Source: Isoetes taiwanensis (Eukaryota; Streptophyta; Lycopodiopsida; Isoetales; Isoetaceae). From it: a DNA stretch of 64,000 nt. A program made the translations under genes and the position numbers. Every line of letters begins with the position of its first letter. Position 1 is the first letter of the stretch. Positions 11,366-23,434 of this stretch are shown piece after piece. The stretch covers positions 4,704,829 to 4,768,828 of the forward strand of contig JAJEKV010000041.1 in NCBI GenBank assembly GCA_021234155.1, given 5' to 3'. The notes under the pieces were generated by a model. It saw only the letters and a list, made by a program, of their open reading frames with translations, was not told the origin of the DNA and searched no databases.

Positions 11366-12943
11366 GGACAAGTAAGCAGGCAAAGTATAACAAATTCATT
11401 GCTTAGAACTAACTAATATCTATCTAAATAAAAGGCAAATCTTGTCGGAATAAACGCGGTCGCGATCTTTTAGACAAGTAAATTCAACAAAATTGGTGGA
11501 TTCATATATATTCAGAAAAGTTTTACAATAAATTTTTCATATGATAGACATTCTCAGCGAGTTTAAAAGCACGTTCTATATTTAAGCCAAGCTCTGCTGC
11601 TATTCTTCTCACGTGTTCATTTCCTGCTGTGTTACACGGCAAAAATTTTTCCTTAGAAATAATCCCTGCCCGCGTAGCTACCACCCACACCCACTAGCTA
11701 CGAGATTGCTCCCACAAGCTCGGATTCCTGTAGAGAATCCCGCAGAGTTCAACACCTTCCAGATGCCTCGCCCTATCCGATCTTTTTTGCAATAAAGGCG
11801 CAATCCGACCTTATAGGTCCAATCCGGCTCCTGGCAGTTCCCAATGCCTTGGGGCCACACCCACACCCTCGGAATCCAATTTCGAGCTCTAGGCCCAGTT
11901 CTTGAATCCAAGAACAATCCGGATTCTTTCAGAGAATCCCATTGGTAATCTGTTTGGCCTATTGTAAAGTCTTCACATCAGCCCGGATTCTCTTAGAGAA
12001 TCTGTCTGAGATAAACATTTACCAAGTGCTCACTTAGATCGATCCACAGCGTGCAAGATGCGCCTTTAGGATCATCCAAACACAGCCTTAGGCTGCAATT
12101 TCGACCCTATGGGTCAATCCCTTGGATCAAACAAGGATCAATCCCAGCAGAATCGGCTCTATCAAGCCCTTTTGCTGCTATCAGACCTTATGGGTCTAAG
12201 GCTGGTCCGATTCCTGGCAGTATGAGATTGCCTTAAAACCCTACTAACATATTCGGAATCCAATTCCGAACACAGGACCTGACTCATGAATCTTACAGCA
12301 GATGGTTTTGGCAGAATCGATTTCCAATTCCAAGAACCCGATTCATATCTGCTGCTCGAATTCCACCTTTGGGCTTTATAGAACTCCTCTCTGAGTTCAC
12401 AAACAGTTCTGCGTGCTTGAATCCGGCCAGATCAGGCCCTTGTTCGATCCCGATTCATGCACTAGAGCTCTTGTTCTAGATCTGGCAGCCCAGGCTTCTC
12501 CACGATTTCTATTTTCTGATATAACAGTCCCTACAAGACCCATCAAACTGTTTAACGCCACGTGTACCTTTAATATTAACATTAAAAACCATAGCTAACA
12601 TTTAAACTTACATATTAATGTCATTGACCCCTAGTGCCTATGCCACACATTAATATGTAATATACTAACGTTAACCATGCAACCATATAGGCTTACTGCC
12701 TCGACAAACCCTGCTAGCCCTTGTCGCACTAATATTTAACAATATTAGTACCCCCTAGCGAACCATTACCCGCCGCTAGCCATTAATACCATTTACCCCG
12801 CATCCCGTCACCGTAGACTGATTACAGTCAACACGGCCCATTAGATCACAACTGCCCGACAATCGCAACCAATAGTAACCCCGTGCTCATGGACGTCCGT
12901 CAAGGGCCCGATTCCGGCTATGCCCTTGGGAGCACCTGTAACA
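11366..12943 (-). mobile_element. Ty3/gypsy-type LTR (left arm, apparently solo)
   Basis: This 1.58-kb block is a direct repeat of 15775-17334 and is inverted at 60515-62104. Read on the minus strand it starts TGTTACAGG. Its identity as an LTR comes from the second copy, which sits directly after a polypurine tract and gypsy pol. Here it interrupts the reading frame of gene C and has no internal region, so it looks like a solo LTR. The distal end lacks a canonical CA and no target duplication could be established. It contains repeated small palindromes of the GACCYTATRGGTC and GGATTCTnnnAGAGAATCC types. Confidence 0.7.
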
Positions 12944-13430
12944 TGCTGCAATTGTTTGTGATGTATCCATAGCAACAGCTATCTCTTGCACACGCTGTGA
13001 GATCTGCGGAGTATCCAGCAATTCTTCTGCCAATGCCTCTGAGTACTCTCTGTAGGCCTAACCAACTTCAGTCTCTTTGGTGAAGGATCGTTATCCAGTC
13101 TCCCACTTCCAGATGCGCCTCCAGACACTCTAATGTATTCGAAATTATGAAGTGATTTTCCGACAGAACCTGTTATTACTGGCAGGATCTTCTCAAAAAT
13201 TTTGTTCAGAGCCTCCAGCTACTTGAATTGTGGATCAGCTCAGCAGTTGCTTTTTTTGTTTGTTCTAATAGTGCCCTGGTTTTTTGTAACCTCTCTTCGA
13301 AGCTTTTTTAATCCAGAGCATCCAGTATTTCATCCATCTTGCTAAGATCTGTCTCCTGAATGATTTTGATGTCTAGAATATCTGAACTGCTTGGCTTATC
13401 CGGCACTGCCATTTTCTTCTTCCTCTTCAT
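12944..13430 (-). pseudogene. Gene C, left-arm copy (coiled-coil protein)
   Basis: Inverted copy of the plus-strand gene at 60025-60514. Frame fragments read a lysine-rich start, an SSSDILD segment, a helical EERLQKTRALLEQTKKA region, and a C-terminal part (REYSEALAEELLDT) that is open here but scrambled in the right arm. It runs straight into the LTR, so its natural end is lost. Frameshifts separate the fragments. No known family recognised. Confidence 0.5.
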
Positions 13431-15001
13431 TTGCAGGCCGTGTCATCTTCTCTAAAGTCTCGAAGAAAGATCAAAGAAAAAAATCAAGGACACAACCGTC
13501 CATTGGAACCAGCTCCTTTACCATTGCATATACATAGGAAGTCTTTGCCTGGCTCTTATGGACGAAGTCACCATCTATTGCTGCCCAAGAGAACTTGTGT
13601 TTACCTGTAAAATACTCTAAATATTTTTTTCTTTGTTTTCATATCTACCTCCTCGTCACCAGTTATTGGATATTTGGGAAGGGGCGTGCTCTTGGGTGCA
13701 CTGGTCACCTGATTCAGTCTTAACTCAAGCTTCGGCTTCACATGCAACACACGGGCCTCACTTCTGTTTATCGTAACATGGGTCACGTAATACTGGAACT
13801 CTTTAATATTTTTCTTGCTCAGCCAGCCTTGTTCTTCATAAGCTCCAAGGGAAACATGAGAACTGCCTTGAATCTGACTTTGGCTGTACATGCAGTTCAG
13901 CATATGGGCAGATCTAAGGAACATGACGATGTGATAAACCTTAGCTTTTGTCATGCCTGCAATCCTGCTAAATAGATCTGTGTATTTCTTAACTTCCCAC
14001 AGCGTCGTGAAACTACGCATGTCAATAAATATCATAGTTGCATTCTCACACACCGGTGCAGAAACAGGAATACCTGACTTGGTGACATGGTGCACGGTGT
14101 TCCTCTTCTCCTTCTGTTCCCTTGCCTTTTCTGGCTTAATGATTGCGATAATGGCTTCCAAAAAAGCACTGGGAAGATTGCCTTGCACTGAGTCCTTATT
14201 GTAATTAGCTTTAACGTAATCGAAATCAGTGTCAGCTATATCCAGCAACCGTTCTTCAGAAAGTTCTGGAAAAGATATAGCCAATTCCTCAAAACTCCTG
14301 TATTGCTTTTCTGAAACACAGTTGACGTAGGACAACACTTCACGATGCATCAATGATAGCATTCTGATGTCCAGCGCCCTCTGTCGGCAATCAAACCGCC
14401 CTGTATAACCTGACTGCACTTTCAAGAAAACCTTGCCTTCGAGAATTTCATCCATGAGTTGGCTGACCTCGGCATTATTCATTCCTCGAAGGTATCTTAG
14501 GAATGTCTTGTTGAAGAACTCTTTTGATGGCTTATCTGGCAGTTCCCCCTGATCATTAGCCAGCTTACGTGCTGCCTACTTGTTAACCACAGCCAGAAGC
14601 TTACTCCATGATTCCTCCTGCATGAAGAGGAATTGCTTTTCATCCTTGAGTTCTTTAACTTTTAAAGTTGTTGTAGCTACATCAACAAAATCCTGCAAAC
14701 AACAGCTGGTCAGGATCGCGATGGCGATCTTCAATAGCTGAAAATGAGTTTTTACCTTCCAGGCCAACGAGACTGCTGTGCCTGTTGGGCCTTGTGGAGG
14801 GCATCCATATGCCTTATGCTGATTCCTTAACTGCTGGAGCTTTTCAATTAATGGCTCCTTATACACTGTATCTGCTATGATGTCGTTGCACTGTATGGAC
14901 AATTGAATATACTCTTTATTGGATAGGTTTTCATTCAAAATCCGGCTTCTTCTTTTTGCATAAGCTTTGGCAAATTCTAGCCGTTGTTCGACATTTCCCA
15001 T
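13396..15001 (-). pseudogene. Gene B, left-arm copy (methyltransferase-like partner)
   Basis: Inverted copy of 58451-60059. The main frame at 13601-14482 gives 293 residues identical to the right arm. Upstream, a 152-residue frame begins 33 bases earlier than the right-arm copy because a few bases around the start differ. The in-frame TAG at the junction of the two frames and the frameshift in the A-run near the C-terminus are both shared with the right arm, so they predate the duplication. Function is discussed at the right-arm copy. Confidence 0.6.
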
Positions 15002-15504
15002 CAGAGCATGAACAAGGTTTAAAATGAAACGCACTTTTTTAAGAAGTGCGTTTGAAAGATTCCTTTATAAAAATTGAAAACTTGAAAAAAAACACACAAA
15101 ATAGGGAGCAAAATAGATTGTTGCATTCGGAATACCCCCAAAAAAGTAACATTTTTGAAGCTTTTTCATTTTTAAAAGAGGGCAAAAAAAATGCTTGTTT
15201 TAAGGAGAGAAACACTAGTTTTGAAAACTCAATAAGTACTTATTGTTGAAAATAGAAGGAAATATAGTGTGTCTTTTTGCACGCTTAATATAAGTACTAC
15301 TAAAATCAAACATATAAAAGATAAAGAGTGTGAAATCATGGAGCAAGAAAGAGTTGTTCTAATTAAGCATTGTTGAAGACACAAAGCTTTCAGTTTAAAA
15401 ATTTTCATAAATATATATTATAATTCTTAGCACAGTTTACAATGAAATAGAGGCACTCGCACAATCAAATAATTATAATGATATTTCAATCTGTCTGTAT
15501 AAAC
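15002..15504. other. A/T-rich spacer between gene B and gene A copies
   Basis: Non-coding, A/T-rich, with AAGTGCGTTT-type small inverted repeats near 15030-15050. The right arm has the same spacer (57940-58450) with a 13-bp insertion. Likely contains the promoter of gene B and the terminator of gene A (inference). Confidence 0.4.
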
Positions 15505-15776
15505 TCATACGGGAGGTGGCTCTTCCCAGTCCACAGGACTCTCGTACCCCTTAGGATCTGGCTCTTGTGAGGACACAACAGCGGAGATGCCTACTTATGA
15601 TTCCAATCCTACTGGCGCAGGCGGTTTCTCGGGCACAGGCTCCACAGGCTCCAGGTCGACAAACTCCACCTCCTCGTCTTTTCTCCCCATAATAGAAGGC
15701 TGGATTTCTGTATAAGTGCCTTTAACATCGCCACCACCGTTCTTTGCTCCCAGTTCCTCGTTTTCATCAGGAAAGG
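15505..15776 (-). pseudogene. Gene A C-terminal fragment, left arm
   Basis: Only the last part of the ParB-methyltransferase-like gene is present: an ENEELGAKNGGG segment, an acidic/proline-rich tail (DLEPVEPVPEKPPAPVG) and a final WEEPPPV before the stop. The tail is read more cleanly here than in the right arm, where a frameshift alters it. The copy is cut at 15776, where an LTR begins. Confidence 0.65.
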
Positions 15777-17334
15777 ACAAGTAAGCAGGCAAAGTATAAC
15801 AAATTTATTGCTTAGAACTAACTAATATCTATCTAAATAAAAGGCAAATCTTGTCGGAATAAACGCGGTCGCGATCTTTTAGACAAGTAAATTCAACAAA
15901 ATTGGTGGATTCATATATATTCAGAAAAGTTTTACAATAAATTTTTCATATGATAGACATTCTCACTGAGTTTCTGGCACAGATTCTATATTTAAGCCAA
16001 GCTCTGCTGCTATTCTTCTCACGTGTTCATTTCCTGCTGTGTTACACGGCAAAAATTTTTCCTTAGAAATAATCCCTGCCCGCGTAGCTACCACCCACAC
16101 CCACTAGCTACGAGATTGCTCCCACAAGCTCGGATTCCTGTAGAGAATCCCGCAGAGTTCAACACCTTCCAGATGCCTCGCCATGTCCGATCTTTTGCAG
16201 TAAAGACTGCAATCCGACCTTATAGGTCCAATCCGGCTCCTGGCAGTTCCCAATGCCTTGGGGCCACACTCGCAACCTCAGAATCCAATTTCGAGCTCTA
16301 GGCCCAGTTCTTGAATCTAAGAACAATCCAGATTCTTTCAGAGAATCCCATTGGTAATCTGTTTGGCCTACTGTAAAGTCTTCACATCAGCCCGGATTCT
16401 CTTAGAGAATCCTTCTGAGATAAACATTTACCAAGTGCTCACTCAGATCGATCCCTGGCAGTAGCAGTCTGCCTTAGGATCATCCAAACACAGCCTTAGG
16501 CTGCAATTTCGACCCTATAGGTCAATCCCTTGGATTAAACAAGGATCAATCCCAGCAGAATCGGCTCTATCAAGCCCTTTTGCTGCTATCAGACCTTATG
16601 GGTCTAAGGCTGGTCCGATTCCTGACAGTATGAGACTGCCTTAAAACCCTACTAACATATTCGGAATCCAATTCCGAACACAGGGCCTGACTCATGAATC
16701 TTACAGCAGATGGTTTTGGCAGAATCGATTTCCAATTCCAAGAACCCGATTCATATCTGCTGCTCGAATTCCACCTCTGGGCTTTATAGAACTCCTCTCT
16801 GAGTTCACAAACAGTTCTGCCTGCATGCTTGAATCCGGCCAGATCAGGCCCTTGTTCGATCCTGATTCATGCACTAGAGCTCTTGTTCTAGATCTGGCAG
16901 ACCAGGCTTCTCCACGATTTCTATTTTCTGATATAACAGTCCCTACAAGACCCATCAAAACGTGTACCTTTAATATTAACATTAAAAACCATAGCTAACA
17001 TTTAAACTTACATATTAATGTCATTGACCCCTAGTGCCTATGCCACACATTAATATGTAATATACTAACGTTAACCATGCAACCATATAGGCTTACTGCC
17101 TCGACAAATCCTGCTAGCCCTTGTCGCACTAATATTTAACAATATTAGTACCTCCTAGCGAACCATTACCCGCTGCTAGCCATTAATCCCGCATCCCGCC
17201 ACCGTAGACTGATTACAGTCAACACGGCCCATTAGATCATAACTGCCCGGCAATCGCAACCAATAGTACCCCCGTGCTCATGGACGTCCGTCAAGGGCCC
17301 GATTCCGGCTATGCCCTTGGGAGCACCTGTAACA
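15775..17334 (-). mobile_element. 3' LTR of truncated gypsy element 0
   Basis: A 1.56-kb direct repeat of 11366-12943. Read on minus, it starts TGTTACAGG directly after a purine tract (AAAAGGAGGGGGAGGAA) that itself follows integrase-coding sequence, which is how a Ty3/gypsy 3' LTR is placed. Its distal end is fused to gene A sequence at 15775/15776 with a two- to three-base overlap (GGA). Confidence 0.8.
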
Positions 17335-17351
17335 TTCCTCCCCCTCCTTTT
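17335..17351 (-). promoter_or_regulatory. Polypurine tract of gypsy element 0
   Basis: On the minus strand a run of 17 purines lies immediately before the LTR's TGTTACAG. This is the plus-strand priming site of LTR retrotransposons and sets the orientation as minus. Confidence 0.75.
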
Positions 17352-17670
17352 GGACCTTGCCCTCAAGGTTGATCCCTTAGATGAGGAGAACTGTTGTACA
17401 AATTCCTTCGTCTCCCTGGTGGCATCCTCAGGAGACTGGTCCTGCCACTGAACCCGATGTTCTACCACATCCCTATTGTGCAGCTGCCGAACTCTTTTAT
17501 CTAAAAGACGTTCTGGCGTTACAGAGGAGTTTAAGACGATCGGTATACTTTCCGGACTAACCACATTAGCGGTATCCAGTATAACCCTCTTCAGTTGACT
17601 TACATGAAACACAGGATGGATCCCTACTTCCTGTAGTAAGTTCAACTCGTACGTTATTTCCCTGATCCTT

Positions 17671-18159
17671 TTAGCATCCTAAAAGGCCCAGCATACCGCG
17701 GAGTAAGTTTAGGCACCCGATGCTTAATGTCGAAAGATAAACGACCCATAAGAAAACATGATCAGCTTTCGCATAAGAGACATCTCGTCTATGCTGATTT
17801 GCAGACGTTGGTGCCCTATTTTGCGTTTTTCGCAACGCTTGCTTGCATTGCCACAGGATTGCATCCATTTTATGCAGCATGTATATTGCAACTTTGGTTC
17901 TAAGGTACTTAGGCATACCAGAATAAGCCCTTGGGTTTCGGCCCATCATAGCCACAAAGAGAGTCATCTGAATCCCCTTGTGAAGGCTATTATTATAAGC
18001 GAACTCTAGGTAGGGTAAATACTCGTCCCATCTAGACTGCTTTTCGGGGAAAAAACTTCGCAACATGTCCTCCAGGATCATGTTTTTACGCTCAGTTTGC
18101 CCACCCGTTCGTGAATGATTTCCACTACTCATGTATATTCGGATCCCCAATCTTTTCAT
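17671..18159 (-). pseudogene. Integrase core fragment, gypsy element 0
   Basis: A 162-residue frame with the GxTERxNxxLE(D) region that carries the catalytic glutamate of DDE integrases (GGQTERKNMILEDMLR) and the typical LPYLEFAYNNSLH segment. The two catalytic aspartates would lie upstream in a frame-broken part. Non-functional. Confidence 0.75.
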
Positions 18160-19429
18160 GAGATCCCTCTAGAAGTGACTCGTGAACTTAGTGTCTCGAT
18201 CACTTACAATGGACAAGGGAATATGCACTGCTACGTCATGCCCCGTAGCCTCCCTTTTTAATGCTATAAACTTAGCATACTTGGTTAACCGATCCACTAT
18301 TACCAAAATCCGAGTATGTTACCTAGTGATTCTAGCTAATGCGACTATAAAGTCCATACTCACACTTCCCCAGCGTTCATTTGGTATAGGGAGAGGTTGT
18401 AACCATCCCAAAGTTTTCCCATGATCCGCCTTCACCGCTTGACACCCCAAGCAGTGACTTACCAAGTCCTTGACTTGTTCTTACAACTCTGGCGAGTCGT
18501 AGAACCTCTTAATCAACTCATACATCTTCCATTCACTTCCATGCCCAGCTGTGGAGTATCATGGTGCTCACGTAGAATTGATTCCCTAAGGTCCCCACTC
18601 GAAGGAACATAGATCCTTCCCTTATAGAATGCAACCCCCTCTTGCCTAGTCCACAGCTCCCCGAGCTTGACCGTCGTCGGATCTTACTAATCCTCAGGAT
18701 ATGCATCCTCGATCCCTTGTATAAGATCACTTGCCAAAGTCATCAAGGTATTTATATGCTTAACCCTTGGTAATGTATCGGCAACTGGATTAGTTTTGCC
18801 TGACGTATGCTCATTAGAAAAAAATGGAACTCATGGAGGAATTCTAGCCACCTAGCCTGTCTCGGGCTAATTTTGGCTTGACTTTGCAAGAATCCCAGGT
18901 TTATGGTCAGTATCGACGATAAACTTGCGTGGCTCTTGGCTCGTCCCACTACGTAAATAGTGCCTCCACGTCCTTGACGCATGTACAATGCTAATAACTC
19001 TTGCTCATAAGTTGCATAATTTCTTTCCGCAGGACTTAGTTTCCGACTTTTTATAAGCCACTACGTGACCCTGCTGCATTAGTACTGCCCCTAACGCTTG
19101 GCCACAAGCGTCAGTATAGACTTCAAATGTCTAATTCAATTTCGACACTTCTAGCACATTTCGATTTTGGACGTGTTTTATGGTTGTAATCTGTCTTATA
19201 GACCTGATGGTCTGGCAAGTCGAAATAATATAAATCATTTCACTTTCCTTGTTCCAGATTTAAGTATTCACTATTATGCTCTGTCGCAAAGTAAGCCTGC
19301 TTCTAATATTGGAGCAAACCCGTAACTACCCTAGGACAACTTCTAAAATCCTAGACTCTGAAATCCATTGAAATTAGAGTTTGTCATTACTGAGTGTCTA
19401 TTGATTGCTTGATTATACAGAAGCTTACA

Positions 19430-19704
19430 TGGGTTTGTGGCATATCCTAGGTATATGCTGGAATATACCTAGGATATGCTGGTGACTGCTCCAAACCCAT
19501 TGTTCCCTGTAAGTTGGCAGTCTCGTGCATTTTGGAAGGCGGATGTTGCAACCGGGTAACTGGGCATGAATGGTGCTTGATAACGGACTATTCCTATGCC
19601 CTTTTGCAAATATTTTTTTTTTTGAAGGACGAAAGCCAAAAAGTTTATTAATCAGATAAAAAGTACAAAATTTATATGTCTCATCTAACTGTGTAAGCAC
19701 AAAA
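19430..19704 (-). mobile_element. LINE 3' end, proximal piece
   Basis: Minus-strand LINE 3' tail: CTTTTTGGCTTTCGTCCTTC, an A-run (T-run at about 19612-19622), about 130 bp, then the 16-bp hairpin at 19441-19478. The LINE continues at 50654 after the chromovirus insertion, as shown by the split AGATG target site and by continuity with 11016 in the left arm. Confidence 0.75.
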
Positions 19705-19709
19705 AGATG
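19705..19709. repeat. Target-site duplication AGATG, left
   Basis: Matches 50649-50653 on the other side of the chromovirus. The unoccupied site reads through at about 11011-11020 in the left arm, which confirms the insertion boundaries. Confidence 0.9.
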
Positions 19710-20929
19710 TGTGACGCTCCCAGAATCTATACGATGCTCCCATCATATAAATACAGGAATTCCCCTCCCATGGCGACTACTTCACCATGGCAAGGCCCTC
19801 CGTCATACTCGGACCACTTGGGATGGCCAAGTGTCCGGGCGAGGAACACGGAGGTGTCATTCGTCCCATGTCCTCTATGGGAAATCCTATACAGCGGAAG
19901 CATACATACACGTTAGCATACAATCGTCAGGCAAATAATATACCACCACGAAGGGTGGCCCATCCATCATCATCACAAAAAAGATAATACATCCCTAATA
20001 ACATGAAATAACACCATGACAAGGCACTACCCCGGCTCAGACTCCAAGGGATCAACTGAAGGTCAGGGCCTCAAGATATAAACAGACGGAAGTATAACAT
20101 GGCGTTGGCTGGCATAAGACAATGGCTAGGGTTGTCCAATCCATCCGCCCCTCCTGTGCACACTTTGCAAATAAGCTGAATCATGCTATGACGTGCTTGT
20201 AGCCCTCCGGAGACGCAATCCCAAGGAATCACGCATCGGGACTACTCTGGGTTACATCTCCCCAGTCCGATGAGGCAGGTCAGAGAGGCATCTCCTCCCC
20301 GAGTATGACGGATCCCTGGGTGTGCTACAGAACACGTGCCGCATCAGCGACCCCCGCATCCGTATCCGACTTAATCCCCTAAATCTAAAGGTCAGCTCAC
20401 CAACCCGTTCGAGCCCAGGACGACCATCTATGACTCACGCCCTCCGGCCCAGAGAGTGTCAGACCCATACCCGGCCCACACACAGTGACCGGCTATAAGC
20501 CTAGCACACTATAGGAGTCCTGTAGCCGCGCTAGGCAAGACCCCACCTCCGATTCACCCTCATACTCATTGTCTGGTGTTGAACCACATCATAGCATCCA
20601 CAGCCAGGTTGGCTCTTGTGCATAGGCCGCAATTATTGGGAACTGGAGGGTAGGACCCCTATTCCTTGGCCTGAAATGGTAAGTCCCTCCTGGCCAATCG
20701 AGTTGGGCCAGGTGTCACCCCCTCAGTGGTCACAATTAGTTAATTAGACCATAATGGCTTAATTAGGTTAATTATGCCATTATAATCCATAATTATCCTT
20801 TGGTTTTATTAGCATAGCTAATAAAATCCATTATAGGCGAACCCCTCACTTGGGCCCTTAGGCCTACTATGTACTGGTGACGTGTCATGGTATGCATACG
20901 TATACTGTATAGATACATGGAATGTCACA
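19710..20929 (-). repeat. Element 1 3' LTR
   Basis: 1220 bp, TG...CA, next to the polypurine tract. Nearly collinear with 49105-50648 except for a 332-bp block present only in the latter. Confidence 0.9.
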
Positions 20930-20940
20930 TTCTTTTCCCC
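20930..20940 (-). promoter_or_regulatory. Element 1 polypurine tract
   Basis: The minus strand reads GGGGAAAAGAA directly before the LTR's TGTGACATTCC. The roughly 540 bases beyond it (to about 21480) are untranslated 3' sequence without a recognisable gene. Confidence 0.75.
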
Positions 20941-21479
20941 GTAGATTAATGCTGTCCTCAGCATTAGAGTCAGTGGAGAGTAACTATGGTGAAGATAAGG
21001 TTGATTTATTGAAAACATCAAAGGGGTACATATGAAGGTAGGAGGACAAGAAGTCCTGTTTTCAACAAAACAGTAGGAAATTACATTCAAAAGTACATGT
21101 CATCAAAAACACAAGTTGGCCTACGAAGTGAGGCCGCAATTCTTCGGCAGCTTAGCAGTACGCTCTACTGGCATGCAGAAGTGAATGCATTAGTATTTAA
21201 GAGATAAGTTAAGTAGTGTGGTTGAAGGGACCACTCTCTTAAATAAATAAAATATGAATGCAAAGGTCTTATCATGTCTAAGGCTTTCATATCGTCTCAG
21301 CGTAAGGAGTGGCAGTATTCCCATAGTAGCCGTAGACGAATGCGTCCTATCATGAATGCCTATATGCCCGATTCCCCATCTAAGATGCATGTAACCAACC
21401 CCTAAAATGATCCATGTCGGATCCCGCTCATATGACCCATGTCACACTAAGAGACAACTATGCTTACCATCCGGGTTGG

Positions 21480-22760
21480 AGATGATTGCATCTTGAATGG
21501 TTCGGCCCTGACATTCCTTCATAAAGTTCGGGTAAGTCTTATCCAAATCCGCTTTAAGAACCCATGTTGTGGGTAAGTGTTTCCACTTGACCAAGTATTA
21601 CAAGATTTGAGTTCGACGGGTTTGTTTATAGGCACGATCAAGGAGAGCTTCTGGCACAATCTCCAACTGATCCTCAGTCATCTCCAGAAGTGTTGGTGTG
21701 TCAAGAATCTCTTCTGGATCCGGATGATGCTTCTTGAGCAGACTTACATGGAAAACTTTATGGACCTTTAAATGCGCGGGTAGATCCAACCGGTAGGCTT
21801 GAGATCCTATCCATTCGGTGATATGAAATGGTCCCGCCCATCTAGATGCAAGCTTCTTACAGTTGCCAATCCTAAGTTTGGCTTGCTTGACCTTGATCTT
21901 TAGCCAGACGGACTCACCGATCTGAAACTCGCGGGGAAGACGGTGTCTGTCAGCCAGACTCTTTTACCGAGCTCTTGCGGCTATCAAGTATGCTTGAACT
22001 TCCTCAACTAACGCTTGCATGTCTGTAAGCAATTGCTGAGAAACCTCGACCTTGTTATGCCACGTGTCTGGTGTAAGGCACTGATAACCATACTTTATCA
22101 TGAAAGGGGACATCCTTGAGGACTCCTGTCTTGTACTATTGTAAGCAAACTCCACCAAACGGATGTAGTCTGCCCATTGAGACTGTTTGTTCCAGACATA
22201 ATTACGTAGCATATCCTCAATTATGCGATTGGTACGCTCCGTCTGACCATCTGTCTGCGGATGATAAGCTGTGCTCATGGTAAGCTTAGTTTGAATAGTG
22301 CTGAAGAAATCCTTCCAAAATGCACTAACAAACTTAGGAGGATCCCGATCTGATATCATCGTATGGGGTATTCCATGCAGACGGAAGATCTCCCTTGAGA
22401 AGAACAAGGCCGTATCCAATGCAGTGTCTGTGGTATGACATGGCAGGAAATGTGCCATCTTTGAAAGTTTGTCGACCACGACCATTAAGGCATCAAACCC
22501 TCTTAAGGTACGCGAAAGCCCCACGATAAAATCTATGGTAATAACTTCCCATTTAGCATTGGGTGGGTACGTCGAGGGGTTGCAATTCTCCTAGAATACG
22601 CAACTGTTCTGCCTTTGTTTGTTGACAGGTCTGGCACTGCTTAATGTACCTGGCAATATGCTTCTTCATGCCTGGCCAGAAATAGCTGGAGCGGATTTTG
22701 AAATATGTCTTCATAAATCCCGCATGCCCTGCTATCGGACTGTTATGTGTATCATGGAGA
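21480..22760 (-). pseudogene. Element 1 integrase plus chromodomain
   Basis: Minus-strand order: zinc-binding region with CQTC near 22640, core frame 22524-21964 (186 residues, ISDRDPPK with the second catalytic aspartate and DGQTERTNRIIEDML with the glutamate), a HKVFHVSLLKK segment (21789-21598), then a chromodomain-like end (YLVKWKHLPTTWV) after one stop, down to about 21480. The chromodomain is the hallmark of chromoviruses and targets integration to marked chromatin. Broken by stops and frameshifts. Confidence 0.85.
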
Positions 22761-22863
22761 ATGAGCTTACGAACTCCAGATGTCTCGGGAACACATAATT
22801 TGTCCTTATAATAAAGGAGTTCAACTTCCTTCTTATAATGGCAGAAAGTCTCCCTCTCCTTAT

Positions 22864-23434
22864 CTATTCTGGCTTCCTTAGATACACTTTGCCTGCTTGG
22901 AATTCCGGATCTATGGGAAGGGCCTGCTGGATCTGCTTCCCGAACTCACTGGAGAGTGTGGAGATAGCATTACAATGCATTCGAGTGACGAATGGATGTC
23001 TAGGAAGGGCATCAGCAACAACATTATGCTTGCTCGGTTTATAAATGACCTCAAAGTCATATTCCTCCATGAATTCCATCCACCATCTTTGCCTCAAATT
23101 AATGGGGTTGCGTAAAGAGGTATTGGAGGCTTTGATAATCAGTATCCAACTGGAATCGCCTTCCAAGTAGATAGTGCCTCAAAATGTGCAAGGCATGCAC
23201 AAAGGCGGGCAATTCTTGGTCATGGTATCGTTGTTCTGCATCATTCATCTTTCGGGAGTCATAAGCGATAACCCGACCTTCTTGCATTAAGACTTTGCCT
23301 GTGGCAATTTTACTAGCATCTTTGGCAACCCACTTGTCCTTTTGAGGGTCTGGCATGGTAAGAACATGAGCTGTTGTTAAAGCATCCTTTAATGCTTGAA
23401 ATCCGGACTGTACCGTGTCCTTCCAATGTGCCAT
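22864..23434 (-). pseudogene. Element 1 RNase H
   Basis: Follows RT after a single in-frame stop. It shows AKDASK (first Asp), HDQELPA (Glu) and LDTDYQSL (Asp) of the gypsy RNase H, then a frameshift and the RWWMEFMEEYDFEVIYKPSK connection region with the ADAL motif. It would degrade the RNA strand during reverse transcription; broken here. Confidence 0.85.

Larger units (their letters stand above)
9298..15776 (+). repeat. Giant inverted repeat, left arm
   Basis: This block is the reverse complement of 57669-64000, matching throughout apart from small indels and a few substituted patches. Position 9298 pairs with the last base of the window, so the true outer end is not visible. The inner end falls in the middle of methyltransferase-like gene A and is abutted by an LTR starting at 15775. 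The arm holds the protease-like fragment, a truncated LINE, an LTR, and genes C, B and the end of A, all inverted relative to the right arm. Confidence 0.95.
17335..19429 (-). mobile_element. Decayed gypsy element 0, internal pol remnant
   Basis: In minus-strand order: RNase H fragments (about 19100-18750, with a TYEQE-like remnant and ARWLEFLHEF), a degraded zinc-finger and integrase start, an integrase core (18159-17671: SGNHSRTGGQTERKN and YNNSLHKG), and an integrase C-terminus (17645-17340: HPVFHVSQLKR). Multiple stops and shifts separate these. Gag, protease, RT and the 5' LTR are missing. The upstream side stops where the LINE tail begins at about 19430. Confidence 0.8.

Noticed and set aside
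13742-14204. Plus-strand ORFs in the left arm (mirror at 59251-59713)
   Set aside because: Antisense shadows of gene B.
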